From Ectobius pallidus (taxonomy: Eukaryota; Arthropoda; Insecta; Blattodea; Ectobiidae), in NCBI GenBank assembly GCA_964059195.1, contig CAXKWD010000015.1, positions 2,542,001 to 2,606,000 on the forward strand: a DNA stretch of 64,000 nucleotides. The letters are read 5' to 3'. Positions 40,081 to 52,512 of the stretch are shown here, one piece after another; within the stretch, counting starts at the first letter, position 1, and every line of letters starts with the position of its first letter. Made by a program: the position numbers and the translations under genes. Under the pieces are notes generated by a model. The model saw only the letters and a program-made list of their open reading frames with translations. It was not told the origin of the DNA and searched no databases.

Positions 40081-43000
40081 AAAACACATTCCGAAAAAAG
40101 CACAATAAGCACAAAAAGAACTCGAATTAGGCTGTATTAGCATCAAATTCACTGTTTAAAGACTCTATATGCGATATTCAAGTACGTACAACGCATCTGG
40201 AAACACATTTCTACAAACTCACATTAAATGCAATAGTATGTAACAGGAGCTCGAATAAGTATGTAATATCGTCATATTCACTGTTTTTAGATGGAATTCG
40301 AAATATTCAGAGACATAAATCACGTATGAAACCACATTTAGGAAATTCCATATTAAGTACAAAAGGAACTTGAATAATGCTGTATTAACATCAAATTCAC
40401 CGTTTATAGGTTGAATATGTGATATTCAGAAACGTACAACGCATCTGAAAAAACATTTCTACAAACTCACATTAAGTGCAATAGTTTGTAACAAGAGCTC
40501 AAATAAGTATGTAATATCGTCATATTCACTGTTTATAGATGGAATTCGCGATATTTAGAACTATGAATCACACATGAATACACATTCCGAAAAAAGCACA
40601 ATAAGTACAAAAAGAACTCGAATTAGGCTGTATTAGTATCAAATTCACTGTTTAAAGACTCTATATGCGATATTCAAGTACGTACAACGCATCTGGAAAC
40701 ACATTTTCTACAAACTCACATTAAATGCAGTAGTATGTAACAGGAGCTCGAATAAGTATGTAATATCGTCATATTCACTGTTTATAGATGGAATTCGAGA
40801 TATTCAGAGATATAAATCACATATGAAAACACAAGTAGAAAAATTTCTACAATCACACATTAATTGCAATAAAAGCTCGAATAAGTACGTAATATCGTCA
40901 TATTCACTGTTTATAGATGGAATTCGCGATGTTCAGAAACATAAATCACATATGACAACACATTTTGGAAATAGCACAATAAGTACAATAAGAACTCGAA
41001 TTAGGCTGTATTAGTATCAAATTCACTGTTTAAAGACTCTATATGCGATATTCAGAAACGTACAACGCATCTGTAAACACATTTGTACAATCTCACATTA
41101 AATACAATAGTATGTAACAGGAGCTCGTATAAGTATATAATATCGTCATATTCACTGTTTATAGATGGAATTCGAGTTGATCAGAGACAAAAATCACATA
41201 TGAAAACACATTTAGGAAATTGCATATTAAGTACAAAAGGAACTTGAACAATGCTCTAATAGCATCACATTCACCGTTTATAGGTTGAATACGTGATATT
41301 CAGAAACGTACAACGCATCTGAAACACATTTCTACAAACTCACATTAAATGCAATAGTATGTAACAGGATCTCCAATAAGTATGTAATATCGTCATATTG
41401 ACTGTTTATAGATGGAATTCGAGATATTCAGAGATATAAATCACATATGAAAACACATGTAGAAACATTTTTACAATCACACATTAATTGCAATAAAAGC
41501 TCGAATAAGTACGTAATATCGTCATATTCACTGTTTATAGATGGAATTCGCGATGTTCAGAAACATAAATCACATATGAAAACACATTTCAGAAATAGCA
41601 CAATAAGTACGATAAGAACTCGAATTAGGCTATATTAGTATCAAATTCACTGTTTAAAGTTTCAATATGCGATATTCAGAAACGTACAACGCATCTGGAA
41701 ACACATTTCTACAAACTCACATTAAATGCAATAGTATGTAACAGGAGCTCGAATAAGTATGTAATATCGTCATATTCACTGTTTATAGATGGAATTCGAA
41801 ATATTCAGAGACATAAATCATGTATGAAACCACATTTAGGAAATTGCATATTAAGTACAAAGGAACTTGAATAATGCTGTATTAACATCAAATTCACCGT
41901 TTAAAGGTTGAATATGTGATATTCAGAAACGTACAACGCATCTGAAAAAACATTTCTACAAACTCACTTTAAGTGCAATAGTTTGTAACAAGAGCTCAAA
42001 TAAGTATGTAATATCGTCATATTCACTGTTTATAGATGGAATTCGCGATATTCAGAAACATGAATCACACATGAATACGTATTCCGAAAAAAGCACGCTA
42101 AGCACAAAAAGAACTCGAATTAGGCTGTATTAGTATCAAATTCACTGTTTAAAGACTCTATATGCGATATTCAAGTACGTACAACGCATCTGGAAACACA
42201 TTTCTACAAACTCACATTAAATGCAGTAGTATGTAACAGGAGCTCGAATAAGAATGTAATATCGTCATATTCACTGTTTATAGATGGAATTCGAGATATT
42301 CAGAGATATAAATCACATATGAAAACACATCTAGAAACATTTATACATTCACACATTAATTGCAATAAAAGCTCGAATAAGTACGTAATATCGTCATATT
42401 CACTGTTTATAGATGGAATACGCGATGTTCAGAAACATAAATCACATATGACAACACATTTAGGAAATAGCACAATAAGTACAATAAGAACTCGAATTAG
42501 GCTATTATAGTATCAAATTCTCTGTTTAAAGTTTCAATATGCGATATTCAGAAACGTACAACGCATCTGGAAACACATTTCTACAAACTCACATTAAATG
42601 CAATAGTATGTAACAGGAGCTCGAATAAGTATGTAATATCGTCATATTCACTGTTTATAGATGGAATTCGAAATATTCAGAGACATAAATCATGTATGAA
42701 ACCACATTTAGGAAATTGCATATTAAGTACAAAGGAACTTAAATAATGCTGTATTAACATCAAATTCACCGTTTATAGGTTGAATATGTGATATTCAGAA
42801 TCGTACAACGCATCTGAAAAAACATTTCTACAAACTCACATTAAATGCAATAGTATGTAACAGGAGCTCGAAGAAGTATGTAATATCGTCATATTCACTG
42901 TTTATAGATGGAATTCGAAATATTCAGAGACATAAATCACGTATGAAACCACATTTAGGAAATTGCATATTAAGTACAAAGGAACGTGAATAATGCTGTA

Positions 43001-43530
43001 TTAACATCAAATTCACCGTTTATAGGTTGAATATGTGATATTCAGAAACGTACAACGCATCTGAAGAAACATTTCTACAAACTCACTTTAAGTGCAATTG
43101 TTTGTAACAAGAGCTCAAATAAGTATGTAATATCGTCATATTCACTGTTTATAGATGGAATTCGCGATATTCAGAAACATGAATCACACATGAATACACA
43201 TTCCGAAAAAAGCACAATAAGCACAAAAAGAACTCGAATTAGGCTGTATTAGCATCAAATTCGCTGTTTAAAGACTCTATATGCGATATTCAAGTACGTA
43301 CAACGCATCTGGAAACACATTTCTACAAACTCACATTAAATGCAGTAGTATGTAACAGGAGCTCGAATAAGTATGTAATATCGTCATATTCACTGTTTAT
43401 AGATGGAGTTCGAGATATTCAGAGATATAAATCACATATGAAAACACATCTAGAAACATTTATACATTCACACATTAATTGCAATAAAAGCTCGAATAAG
43501 TACGTAATATCGTCATATTCACTGTTTATA
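39930..43530 (+). repeat. Satellite 2 segmental duplication (4230 bp), copy 2
   Basis: Partner of 35700-39300. It keeps the complete chimeric monomer at 43438, whereas the counterpart at 39208 is cut short by a two-monomer deletion. The open frame at 40823 has one private change (aaatttctac for acatttctac). Confidence 0.7.
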
Positions 43531-44696
43531 GATGGAATTCGCGATGTTCAGAAACATAAATCACATATGACAACACATTTAGGAAATAGCACAATAAGTA
43601 CAATAAGAACTCGAATTAGGCTATATTAGTATCAAATTCTCTGTTTAAAGTTTCAATATGCGATATTCAGAAACGTACAACGCATCTGGAAACACATTTC
43701 TACAAACTCACATTAAATGCAATAGTATGTAACAGGAGCTCGAATAAGTATGTAATATCGTCATATTCACTGTTTATAGATGGAATTCGAAATATTCAGA
43801 GACATAAATCATGTATGAAACCACGTTTAGGAAATTGCATATTAAGTACAAAGGAACTTAAATAATGCTGTATTAACATCAAATTCACCGTTTATAGGTT
43901 GAATATGTGATATTCAGAATCGTACAACGCATCTGAAAAAACATTTCTACAAACTCACATTAAATGCAATAGTATGTAACAGGAGCTCGAAAAAGTATGT
44001 AATATCGTCATATTCACTGTTTATAGATGGAATTCGAAATATTCAGAGACATAAATCACGTATGAAACCACATTTAGGAAATTGCATATTAAGTACTAAG
44101 GAACTTGAATAATGCTGTATTAACATCAAATTCACCGTTTATAGGTTGAATATGTGATATTCAGAAACGTACAACGCATCTGAAAAAACATTTCTACAAA
44201 CTCACTTTAAGTGCAATAGTTTGTAACAAGAGCTCAAATAAGTATGTAATATTGTCATATTCACTGTTTATAGATGGAATTCGCGATATTCAGAAACATG
44301 AATCACACATAAATACGTATTCCGAAAAAAGCACGATAAGCATAAAAAGAACTCGAATTAGGCTGTATTAGTATCAAATTCACTGTTTAAAGACTCTATA
44401 TGCGATATTCAGAAACGTACTACGCATCTGGAAACACATTTCTACAAACTCACATTAAATGTAATAGTATGTAACAGGAGCTCGAATAAGTATGTAATAT
44501 CGTCATATTCACTGTTAATAGATGGAATTCAAGATATTCAGAGATATAAATCACATATGAAAACACATCTAGAAACATTTCTACAATCACACATTAATTG
44601 CAATAAAAGCTCGAATAAGTACGTAATATCGTCATATTCACTGTTTATAGATGGAATTCGCGATGCTCAGAAACATAATTCACATATGAAAACACA

Positions 44697-44940
44697 TTTT
44701 GGAATTGGAAGAAAATGTACAAAAGGAACTCGAATAAGGATGAATTAGCGTAAAATTCACTGCTTAAAGCTTGAGTATGCGAAATTCAGAAACGGACAAC
44801 ACATCCATAAACAGATTTCTACAATCACACATTAAATGGAATACAAATTATCTGGAGCTGGAAAAGTATGAGATATCTTCATATTCACTGTTTATAGAAG
44901 GAATTTGCAATATTCAGAATCATAAATCACATAAGAAAAC
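44697..44940 (+). repeat. Outlier Satellite 2 dimer (forward copy)
   Basis: The most diverged two monomers of the array. They still align to the consensus (cattcag-like, acaatcacacatt, tcttcatattcactg, tagaaggaatttgc) but contain ggaattggaagaaaatg, cacatccataaacag and attatctggagctgg, seen nowhere else except in two inverted copies at about 49336-49579 and 59537-59780. Chimeric monomers flank it at 44557 and 44933. A 113-residue frame spans 44771-45112 only because the local indels keep the phase open; no known domain is recognisable. Confidence 0.8.
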
Positions 44941-46413
44941 ACATCTAGAAACATTTCTACAATCACACATTAATTGCAATAAAAGCTCGAATAAGTACGT
45001 AATATCGTCATATTCACTGTTTATAGATGGAATTCGAAATATTCAGAGACATAAATCACGTATGAAACCAGATTTAGGAAATTGCATATTAAGTACTAAG
45101 GAACTTGAATAATGCTGTATTAACATCAAATTCACCGTTTATAGGTTGAATATGTGATATTCAGAAACGTACAATGCATCTGAAAAAACATTTCTACAAA
45201 CTCACTTTAAGTGCAATAGTTTGTAACAAGAGCGCAAATAAGAATGTAATATCGTCATATTCACTGTTTATAGATGGAATTCGAAATATTCAGAGACATA
45301 AATCATGTATGAAACCACATTTAGGAAATTGCATATTAAGTACAAAGGAACTTAAATAATGCTGTATTAACATCAAATTCACCGTTTATAGGTTGAATAT
45401 GTGATATTCAGAATCGTACAACGCATCTGAAAAAACATTTCTACAAACTCACATTAAATGCAATAGTATGTAACAGGAGCTCGAAGAAGTATGTAATATC
45501 GTCATATTCACTGTTTATAGATGGAATTCGAAATATTCAGAGACATAAATCACGTATGAAACCACATTTAGGAAATTGCATATTAAGTACTAAGGAACTT
45601 GAATAATGCTGTATTAACATCAAATTCACCGTTTATAGGTTGAATATGTGATATTCAGAAACGTACAACGCATCTGAAGAAACATTTCTACAAACTCACT
45701 TTAAGTGAATTGTTTGTAACAAGAGCTCAAATAAGTATGTAATATCGTCATATTCACTGTTTATAGATGGAATTCGCGATATTCAGAAACATGAATCACA
45801 CATGAATACACATTCCGAAAAAAGCACAATAAGCACAAAAAGAACTCGAATTAGGCTGTATTAGCATCAAATTCGCTGTTTAAAGACTCTATATGCGATA
45901 TTCAAGTACGTACAACGCATCTGGAAACACATTTCTACAAACTCACATTAAATGCAGTAGTATGTAACAGGAGCTCGAATAAGAATGTAATATCGTCATA
46001 TTCACTGTTTATAGATGGAATTCGAGATATTCAGAGATATAAATCACATATGAAAACACATCTAGAAACATTTATACATTCACACATTAATTGCAATAAA
46101 AGCTCGAATAAGTACGTAATATCGTCATATTCACTGTTTATAGATGGAATTCGCGATGTTCAGAAACATAAATCACATATGACAATACATTTAGGAAATA
46201 GCACAATAAGTACAATAAGAACTCGAATTAGGCTATATTAGTATCAAATTCTCTGTTTAAAGTTTCAATATGCGATATTCAGAAACGTACAACGCATCTG
46301 GAAACACATTTCTACAAACTCACATTAAATGCAATAGTATGTAACAGGAGCTCGAATAAGTATGTAATATCGTCATATTCACTGTTTATAGATGGAATTC
46401 GAAATATTCAGAG

Positions 46414-46415
46414 AG
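46414..46415. other. Orientation switch within Satellite 2
   Basis: The forward array reads normally to aatattcagaga at 46414. From gatactaatacagcc at 46415 onward the sequence is the reverse complement of Satellite 2. Left-side copies continue with cataaatc after the break and right-side copies have ttt before gatac, so neither side overlaps the other: the join is blunt. The two sides are in different monomer phase (left broken in an A monomer after the tattcag motif, right broken at the attagtatc end), so it is not a simple perfect palindrome. It may be a real inversion or an assembly join. Confidence 0.92.
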
Positions 46416-47860
46416 ATACTAATACAGCCTAATTCGAGTTATTTTTGTACTTATTGTGCTTTTTTCGGAATGTGTATTCATGTGTGATTCATGTTTCTGA
46501 ATATCGCGAATTCCATCTATAAACAGTGAATATGACGATATTACATACTTATTTGAGCTCTTGTTACAAACTATTGCACTTAATGTGAGTTTGTAGAAAT
46601 GTTTTTTCAGATGCGTTGTACGTTTCTGAATATCACATATTCAACCTATAAACGGTGAATTTGATGTTAATACAGCATTATTCAAGTTCCTTTTGTACTT
46701 AATATGGAATTTCCTAAATGTGGTTTCATACGTGATTTATGTCTCTGAATATTTCGAATTCCATCTAAAAACAGTGAATATGACGATATTACATACTTAT
46801 TCGAGCTCCTGTTACATACTATTGCATTTAATGTGAGTTTGTAGAAATGTGTTTCCAGATGCGTTGTACGTTTCTGAATATCGCATATTGAAACTTTAAA
46901 CAGAGAATTTGATACTAATATAGCCTAATTCGAGTTCTTATTGTACTTATTGTGCTATTTCCTAAATGTGTTGTCATATGTGATTTATGTTTCTGAACAT
47001 CGCGAATTCCATCTATAAACAGTGAATATGACGATATTACGTACTTATTCGAGCTTTTATTGCAATTAATGTGTGAATGTATAAATGTTTCTAGATGTGT
47101 TTTCATATGTGATTTATATCTCTGAATATCTCGAATTCCATCTATAAACAGTGAATATGACGATATTACATACTTATTCGAGCTCCTGTTACATACTACT
47201 GCATTTAATGTGAGTTTGTAGAAATGTGTTTCCAGATGCGTTGTACGTACTTGAATATCGCATATAGAGTCTTTAAACAGTGAATTTGATGCTAATACAG
47301 CCTAATTCGAGTTCTTTTTGTGCTTATTGTGCTTTTTTCGGAATGTGTATTCATGTGTGATTCATGTTTCTGAATATCGCGAATTCCATCTATAAACAGT
47401 GAATATGACGATATTACATACTTATTTGAGCTCTTGTTACAAACTATTGCACTTAAAGTGAGTTTGTAGAAATGTTTCTTCAGATGCGTTGTACGTTTCT
47501 GAATATCACATATTCAACCTATAAACGGTGAATTTGATGTTAATACAGCATTATTCACGTTCCTTAGTACTTAATATGCAATTTCCTAAATGTGGTTTCA
47601 TACGTGATTTATGTCTCTGAATATTTCGAATTCCATCTATAAACAGTGAATATGACGATATGACATACTTCTTCGAGCTCCTGTTACATACTATTGCATT
47701 TAATGTGAGTTTGTAGAAATGTTTTTTCAGATGCGTTGTACGATTCTGAATATCACATATTCAACCTATAAACGGTGAATTTGATGTTAATACAGCATTA
47801 TTTAAGTTCCTTTGTACTTAATATGCAATTTCCTAAACGTGGTTTCATACATGATTTATG
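46415..47860 (-). repeat. Spacer between inverted repeat arms
   Basis: 1446 bp of reverse-orientation Satellite 2 with a chimeric monomer starting at 47106. The left arm ends at 46414; its mirror partner begins at 47861 (tctctgaatatttcg). Positions in the two arms sum to 94275, for example the chimeric monomer starts 46050 and 48225. Those two monomers share the private change acaatacatttagg, read in the minus strand at 48225. The spacer differs only by ordinary monomer variation, including gttatttttgtac near 46439 where other copies have gttctttttg. Confidence 0.82.
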
Positions 47861-49335
47861 TCTCTGAATATTTCGAATTCCATCTATAAACAGTGAATAT
47901 GACGATATTACATACTTATTCGAGCTCCTGTTACATACTATTGCATTTAATGTGAGTTTGTAGAAATGTGTTTCCAGATGCGTTGTACGTTTCTGAATAT
48001 CGCATATTGAAACTTTAAACAGAGAATTTGATACTAATATAGCCTAATTCGAGTTCTTATTGTACTTATTGTGCTATTTCCTAAATGTATTGTCATATGT
48101 GATTTATGTTTCTGAACATCGCGAATTCCATCTATAAACAGTGAATATGACGATATTACGTACTTATTCGAGCTTTTATTGCAATTAATGTGTGAATGTA
48201 TAAATGTTTCTAGATGTGTTTTCATATGTGATTTATATCTCTGAATATCTCGAATTCCATCTATAAACAGTGAATATGACGATATTACATTCTTCTTCGA
48301 GCTCCTGTTACATACTACTGCATTTAATGTGAGTTTGTAGAAATGTGTTTCCAGATGCGTTGTACGTACTTGAATATCGCATATAGAGTCTTTAAACAGC
48401 GAATTTGATGCTAATACAGCCTAATTCGAGTTCTTTTTGTGCTTATTGTGCTTTTTTCGGAATGTGTATTCATGTGTGATTCATGTTTCTGAATATCGCG
48501 AATTCCATCTATAAACAGTGAATATGACGATATTACATACTTATTTGAGCTCTTGTTACAAACAATTGCACTTAAAGTGAGTTTGTAGAAATGTTTCTTC
48601 AGATGCGTTGTACGTTTCTGAATATCACATATTCAACCTATAAACGGTGAATTTGATGTTAATACAGCATTATTCAAGTTCCTTAGTACTTAATATGCAA
48701 TTTCCTAAATGTGGTTTCATACGTGATTTATGTCTCTGAATATTTCGAATTCCATCTATAAACAGTGAATATGACGATATTACATACTTCTTCGAGCTCC
48801 TGTTACATACTATTGCATTTAATGTGAGTTTGTAGAAATGTTTTTTCAGATGCGTTGTACGATTCTGAATATCACATATTCAACCTATAAACGGTGAATT
48901 TGATGTTAATACAGCATTATTTAAGTTCCTTTGTACTTAATATGCAATTTCCTAAATGTGGTTTCATACATGATTTATGTCTCTGAATATTTCGAATTCC
49001 ATCTATAAACAGTGAATATGACGATATTACATTCTTATTTGCGCTCTTGTTACAAACTATTGCACTTAAAGTGAGTTTGTAGAAATGTTTTTTCAGATGC
49101 GTTGTACGTTTCTGAATATCACATATTCAACCTATAAACGGTGAATTTGATGTTAATACAGCATTATTCAAGTTCCTTAGTACTTAATATGCAATTTCCT
49201 AAATCTGGTTTCATACGTGATTTATGTCTCTGAATATTTCGAATTCCATCTATAAACAGTGAATATGACGATATTACGTACTTATTCGAGCTTTTATTGC
49301 AATTAATGTGTGATTGTAGAAATGTTTCTAGATGT

Positions 49336-49579
49336 GTTTTCTTATGTGATTTATGATTCTGAATATTGCAAATTCCTTCTATAAACAGTGAATATGAAGA
49401 TATCTCATACTTTTCCAGCTCCAGATAATTTGTATTCCATTTAATGTGTGATTGTAGAAATCTGTTTATGGATGTGTTGTCCGTTTCTGAATTTCGCATA
49501 CTCAAGCTTTAAGCAGTGAATTTTACGCTAATTCATCCTTATTCGAGTTCCTTTTGTACATTTTCTTCCAATTCCAAAA
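49336..49579 (-). repeat. Outlier Satellite 2 dimer (reverse copy 1)
   Basis: Reverse-complement copy of the diverged dimer at 44697-44940, in mirror position across the orientation switch. It carries the same caattcc, tgtttatggatgtg and ccagctccagataat features. It is flanked by chimeric monomers starting at 49719 and 49343. The spanning 113-residue frame (49164-49505) is identical to the forward one. Confidence 0.8.
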
Positions 49580-49649
49580 TGTGTTTTCATATGTGAATTA
49601 TGTTTCTGAGCATCGCGAATTCCATCTATAAACAGTGAATATGACGATA

Positions 49650-52512
49650 TTACGTACTTATTCGAGCTTTTATTGCAATTAATGTGTGATTGTAGAAATG
49701 TTTCTAGATGTGTTTTCATATGTGATTTATATCTCTGAATATCTTGAATTCCATCTATTAACAGTGAATATGACGATATTACATACTTATTCGAGCTCCT
49801 GTTACATACTATTGCATTTAATGTGAGTTTGTAGAAATGTGTTTCCAGATGCGTAGTACGTTTCTGAATATCGCATATAGAGTCTTTAAACAGTGAATTT
49901 GATACTAATACAGCCTAATTCGAGTTCTTTTTGTGCTTATCGTGCTTTTTTCGGAATACGTATTTATGTGTGATTCATGTTTCTGAATATCGCGAATTCC
50001 ATCTATAAACAGTGAATATGACAATATTACATACTTATTTGAGCTCTTGTTACAAACTATTGCACTTAAAGTGAGTTTGTAGAAATGTTTCTTCAGATGC
50101 GTTGTACGTTTCTGAATATCACATATCAAACCTATAAACGGTGAATTTGATGTTAATACAGCATTATTTAAGTTCCTTTGTACTTAATATGCAATTTCCT
50201 AAACGTGGTTTCATACATGATTTATGTCTCTGAATATTTCGAATTCCATCTATAAACAGTGAATATGACGATATTACATACTTATTCGAGCTCCTGTTAC
50301 ATACTATTGCATTTAATGTGAGTTTGTAGAAATGTGTTTCCAGATGCGTTGTACGTTTCTGAATATCGCATATTGAAACTTTAAACAGAGAATTTGATAC
50401 TAATATAGCCTAATTCGAGTTCTTATTGTACTTATTGTGCTATTTCCTAAATGTGTTGTCATATGTGATTTATGTTTCTGAACATCGCGAATTCCATCTA
50501 TAAACAGTGAATATGACGATATTACGTACTTATTCGAGCTTTTATTGCAATTAATGTGTGAATGTATAAATGTTTCTAGATGTGTTTTCATATTCGATTT
50601 ATATCTCTGAATATCTCGAACTCCATCTATAAACAGTGAATATGACGATATTACATTCTTATTCGAGCTCCTGTTACATACTACTGCATTTAATGTGAGT
50701 TTGTAGAAATGTGTTTCCAGATGCGTTGTACGTACTTGAATATTGCATATAGAGTCTTTAAACAGCGAATTTGATGCTAATACAGCCTAATTCGAGTTCT
50801 TTTTGTGCTTATTGTGCTTTTTTCGGAATGTGTATTCATGTGTGATTCATGTTTCTGAATATCGCGAATTCCATCTATAAACAGTGAATATGACGATATT
50901 ACATACTTATTTGAGCTCTTGTTACAAACAATTGCACTTAAAGTGAGTTTGTAGAAATGTTTCTTCAGATGCGTTGTACGTTTCTGAATATCACATATTC
51001 AACCTATAAACGGTGAATTTGATGTTAATACAGCATTATTCACGTTCCTTAGTACTTAATATGCAATTTCCTAAATGTGGTTTCATACGTGATTTATGTC
51101 TCTGAATATTTCGAATTCCATCTATAAACAGTGAATATGACGATATTACATACTTCTTCGAGCTCCTGTTACATACTATTGCATTTAATGTGAGTTTGAA
51201 GAAATGTTTTTTCAGATGCGTTGTACGATTCTGAATATCACATATTCAAATTATAAACGGTGAATTTGATGTTAATACAGCATTATTTAAGTTCCTTTGT
51301 ACTTAATATGCAATTTCCTAAATGTGGTTTCATACATGATTTATGTCTCTGAATATTTCGAATTCCATCTATAAACAGTGAATATGACGATATTACATAC
51401 TTATTCGAGCTCCTGTTACATACTATTGCATTTAATGTGAGTTTGTAGAAATGTGTTTCCAGATGCGTTGTACGTTTCTGAATATCGCATATTGAAACTT
51501 TAAACAGAGAATTTGATACTAATATAGCCTAATTCGAGTTCTTATTGTACTTATTGTGCTATTTCCTAAATGTGTTGTCATATGTGATTTATGTTTCTGA
51601 ACATCGCGTATTCCATCTATAAACAGTGAATATGACGATATTACGTACTTATTCGAGCTTTTATTGCAATTAATGTGTGAATGTATAAATGTTTCTAGAT
51701 GTGTTTTCATATGTGATTTATATCTCTGAATATCTCGAATTCCATCTATAAACAGTGAATATGACGATATTACATTCTTATTCGAGCTCCTGTTACATAC
51801 TACTGCATTTAATGTGAGTTTGTAGAAATGTGTTTCCAGATGCGTTGTACGTACTTGAATATCGCATATAGAGTCTTTAAACAGTGAATTTGATACTAAT
51901 ACAGCCTAATTCGAGTTCTTTTTGTGCTTAGCGTGCTTTTTTCGGAATACGTATTCATGTGTGATTCATGTTTCTGAATATCGCGAATTCCATCTATAAA
52001 CAGTGAATATGACGATATTACATACTTATTTGAGCTCTTGTTACAAACTATTGCACTTAAAGTGAGTTTGTAGAAATGTTTTTTCAGATGCGTTGTACGT
52101 TTCTGAATATCACATATTCAACCTATAAACGGTGAATTTGATGTTAATACAGCATTATTCAAGTTCCTTTGTACTTAATATGCAATTTCCTAAATGTGGT
52201 TTCATACATGATTTATGTCTCTGAATATTTCGAATTCCATCTATAAACAGTGAATATGACGATATTACATACTTATTCGAGCTCCTGTTACATACTATTG
52301 CATTTAATGTGAGTTTGTAGAAATGTGTTTCCAGATGCGTTGTACGTTTCTGAATATCGCATATTGAAACTTTAAACAGTGAATTTGATACTAATATAGC
52401 CTAATTCGAGTTCTTATCGTACTTATTGTGCTATTTCTGAAATGTGTTTTCATATGTGATTTATGTTTCTGAACATCGCGAATTCCATCTATAAACAGTG
52501 AATATGACGATA
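49650..52512 (-). repeat. 2863-bp tandem duplication, copy 1
   Basis: Matches 52513-55375 at exactly 2863 bp (23 monomers). Shared private markers are tcatattcgatttatat (~50589 and ~53452), ctcgaactccatc (~50617 and ~53480), catatcaaacctat (~50123 and ~52986) and attcaaattataaac (~51245 and ~54108). A visible difference is gtttgaagaaatg near 51196 against gtttgtagaaatg. The near identity suggests a recent event. Confidence 0.85.

Larger units (their letters stand above)
19519..46414 (+). repeat. Satellite 2 array, forward orientation (~124.5-bp monomers)
   Basis: Tandem array of ~124.5-bp monomers in two alternating forms. Type A carries tagatggaattcg, then tattcag, a(a/g)acat, atgaaaccacatttagg and gaactTGAATaatgctg. 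Type B carries ggttgaatatgtg or ctctatatgcg, then tattcag, cgtacaacgcatctg, acatttctac, gtaacaggagctcg and taatatcgtcatattc. A plus B make a dimer of ~249 bp. Chimeric monomers start as A and end as B, so two EcoRI-type gaattc sites then lie only ~125 bp apart. The distances between monomers are regular except for two small deletions near the left edge. There are no genes. The 63-, 86- and 113-residue open frames coincide with chimeric or B monomers, vary mainly where the monomers vary, and end in the next monomer. Confidence 0.97.
44160..50120. repeat. Inverted repeat centred on the orientation switch (inner part)
   Basis: Left arm about 44160-46414 and right arm about 47861-50115 are reverse complements with few differences. 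One visible difference is a missing base in the left arm near 45708 (agtgaattg for agtgcaattg). Both arms contain the outlier dimer in the same place. Beyond this, symmetry continues after allowing for a two-monomer (247 bp) loss in the right arm (43438 pairs with 50591, 42319 with 51710) and the extra 2863-bp duplication (41447 pairs with 55445, 40823 with 56069). The whole inverted repeat thus reaches roughly 40.6-56.3 kb. Arms of this size could pair as a hairpin. Confidence 0.78.

Noticed and set aside
44771..45112. 113-residue open frame as a real gene
   Set aside because: It spans the outlier dimer plus a chimeric monomer and consists of translated monomer sequence throughout. Its three copies follow the duplicated DNA.
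46400..46430. Perfect palindrome at the orientation switch
   Set aside because: The two sides are broken at different positions of the monomer, so the bases next to the switch are not complementary. The symmetry is offset by 1446 bp.
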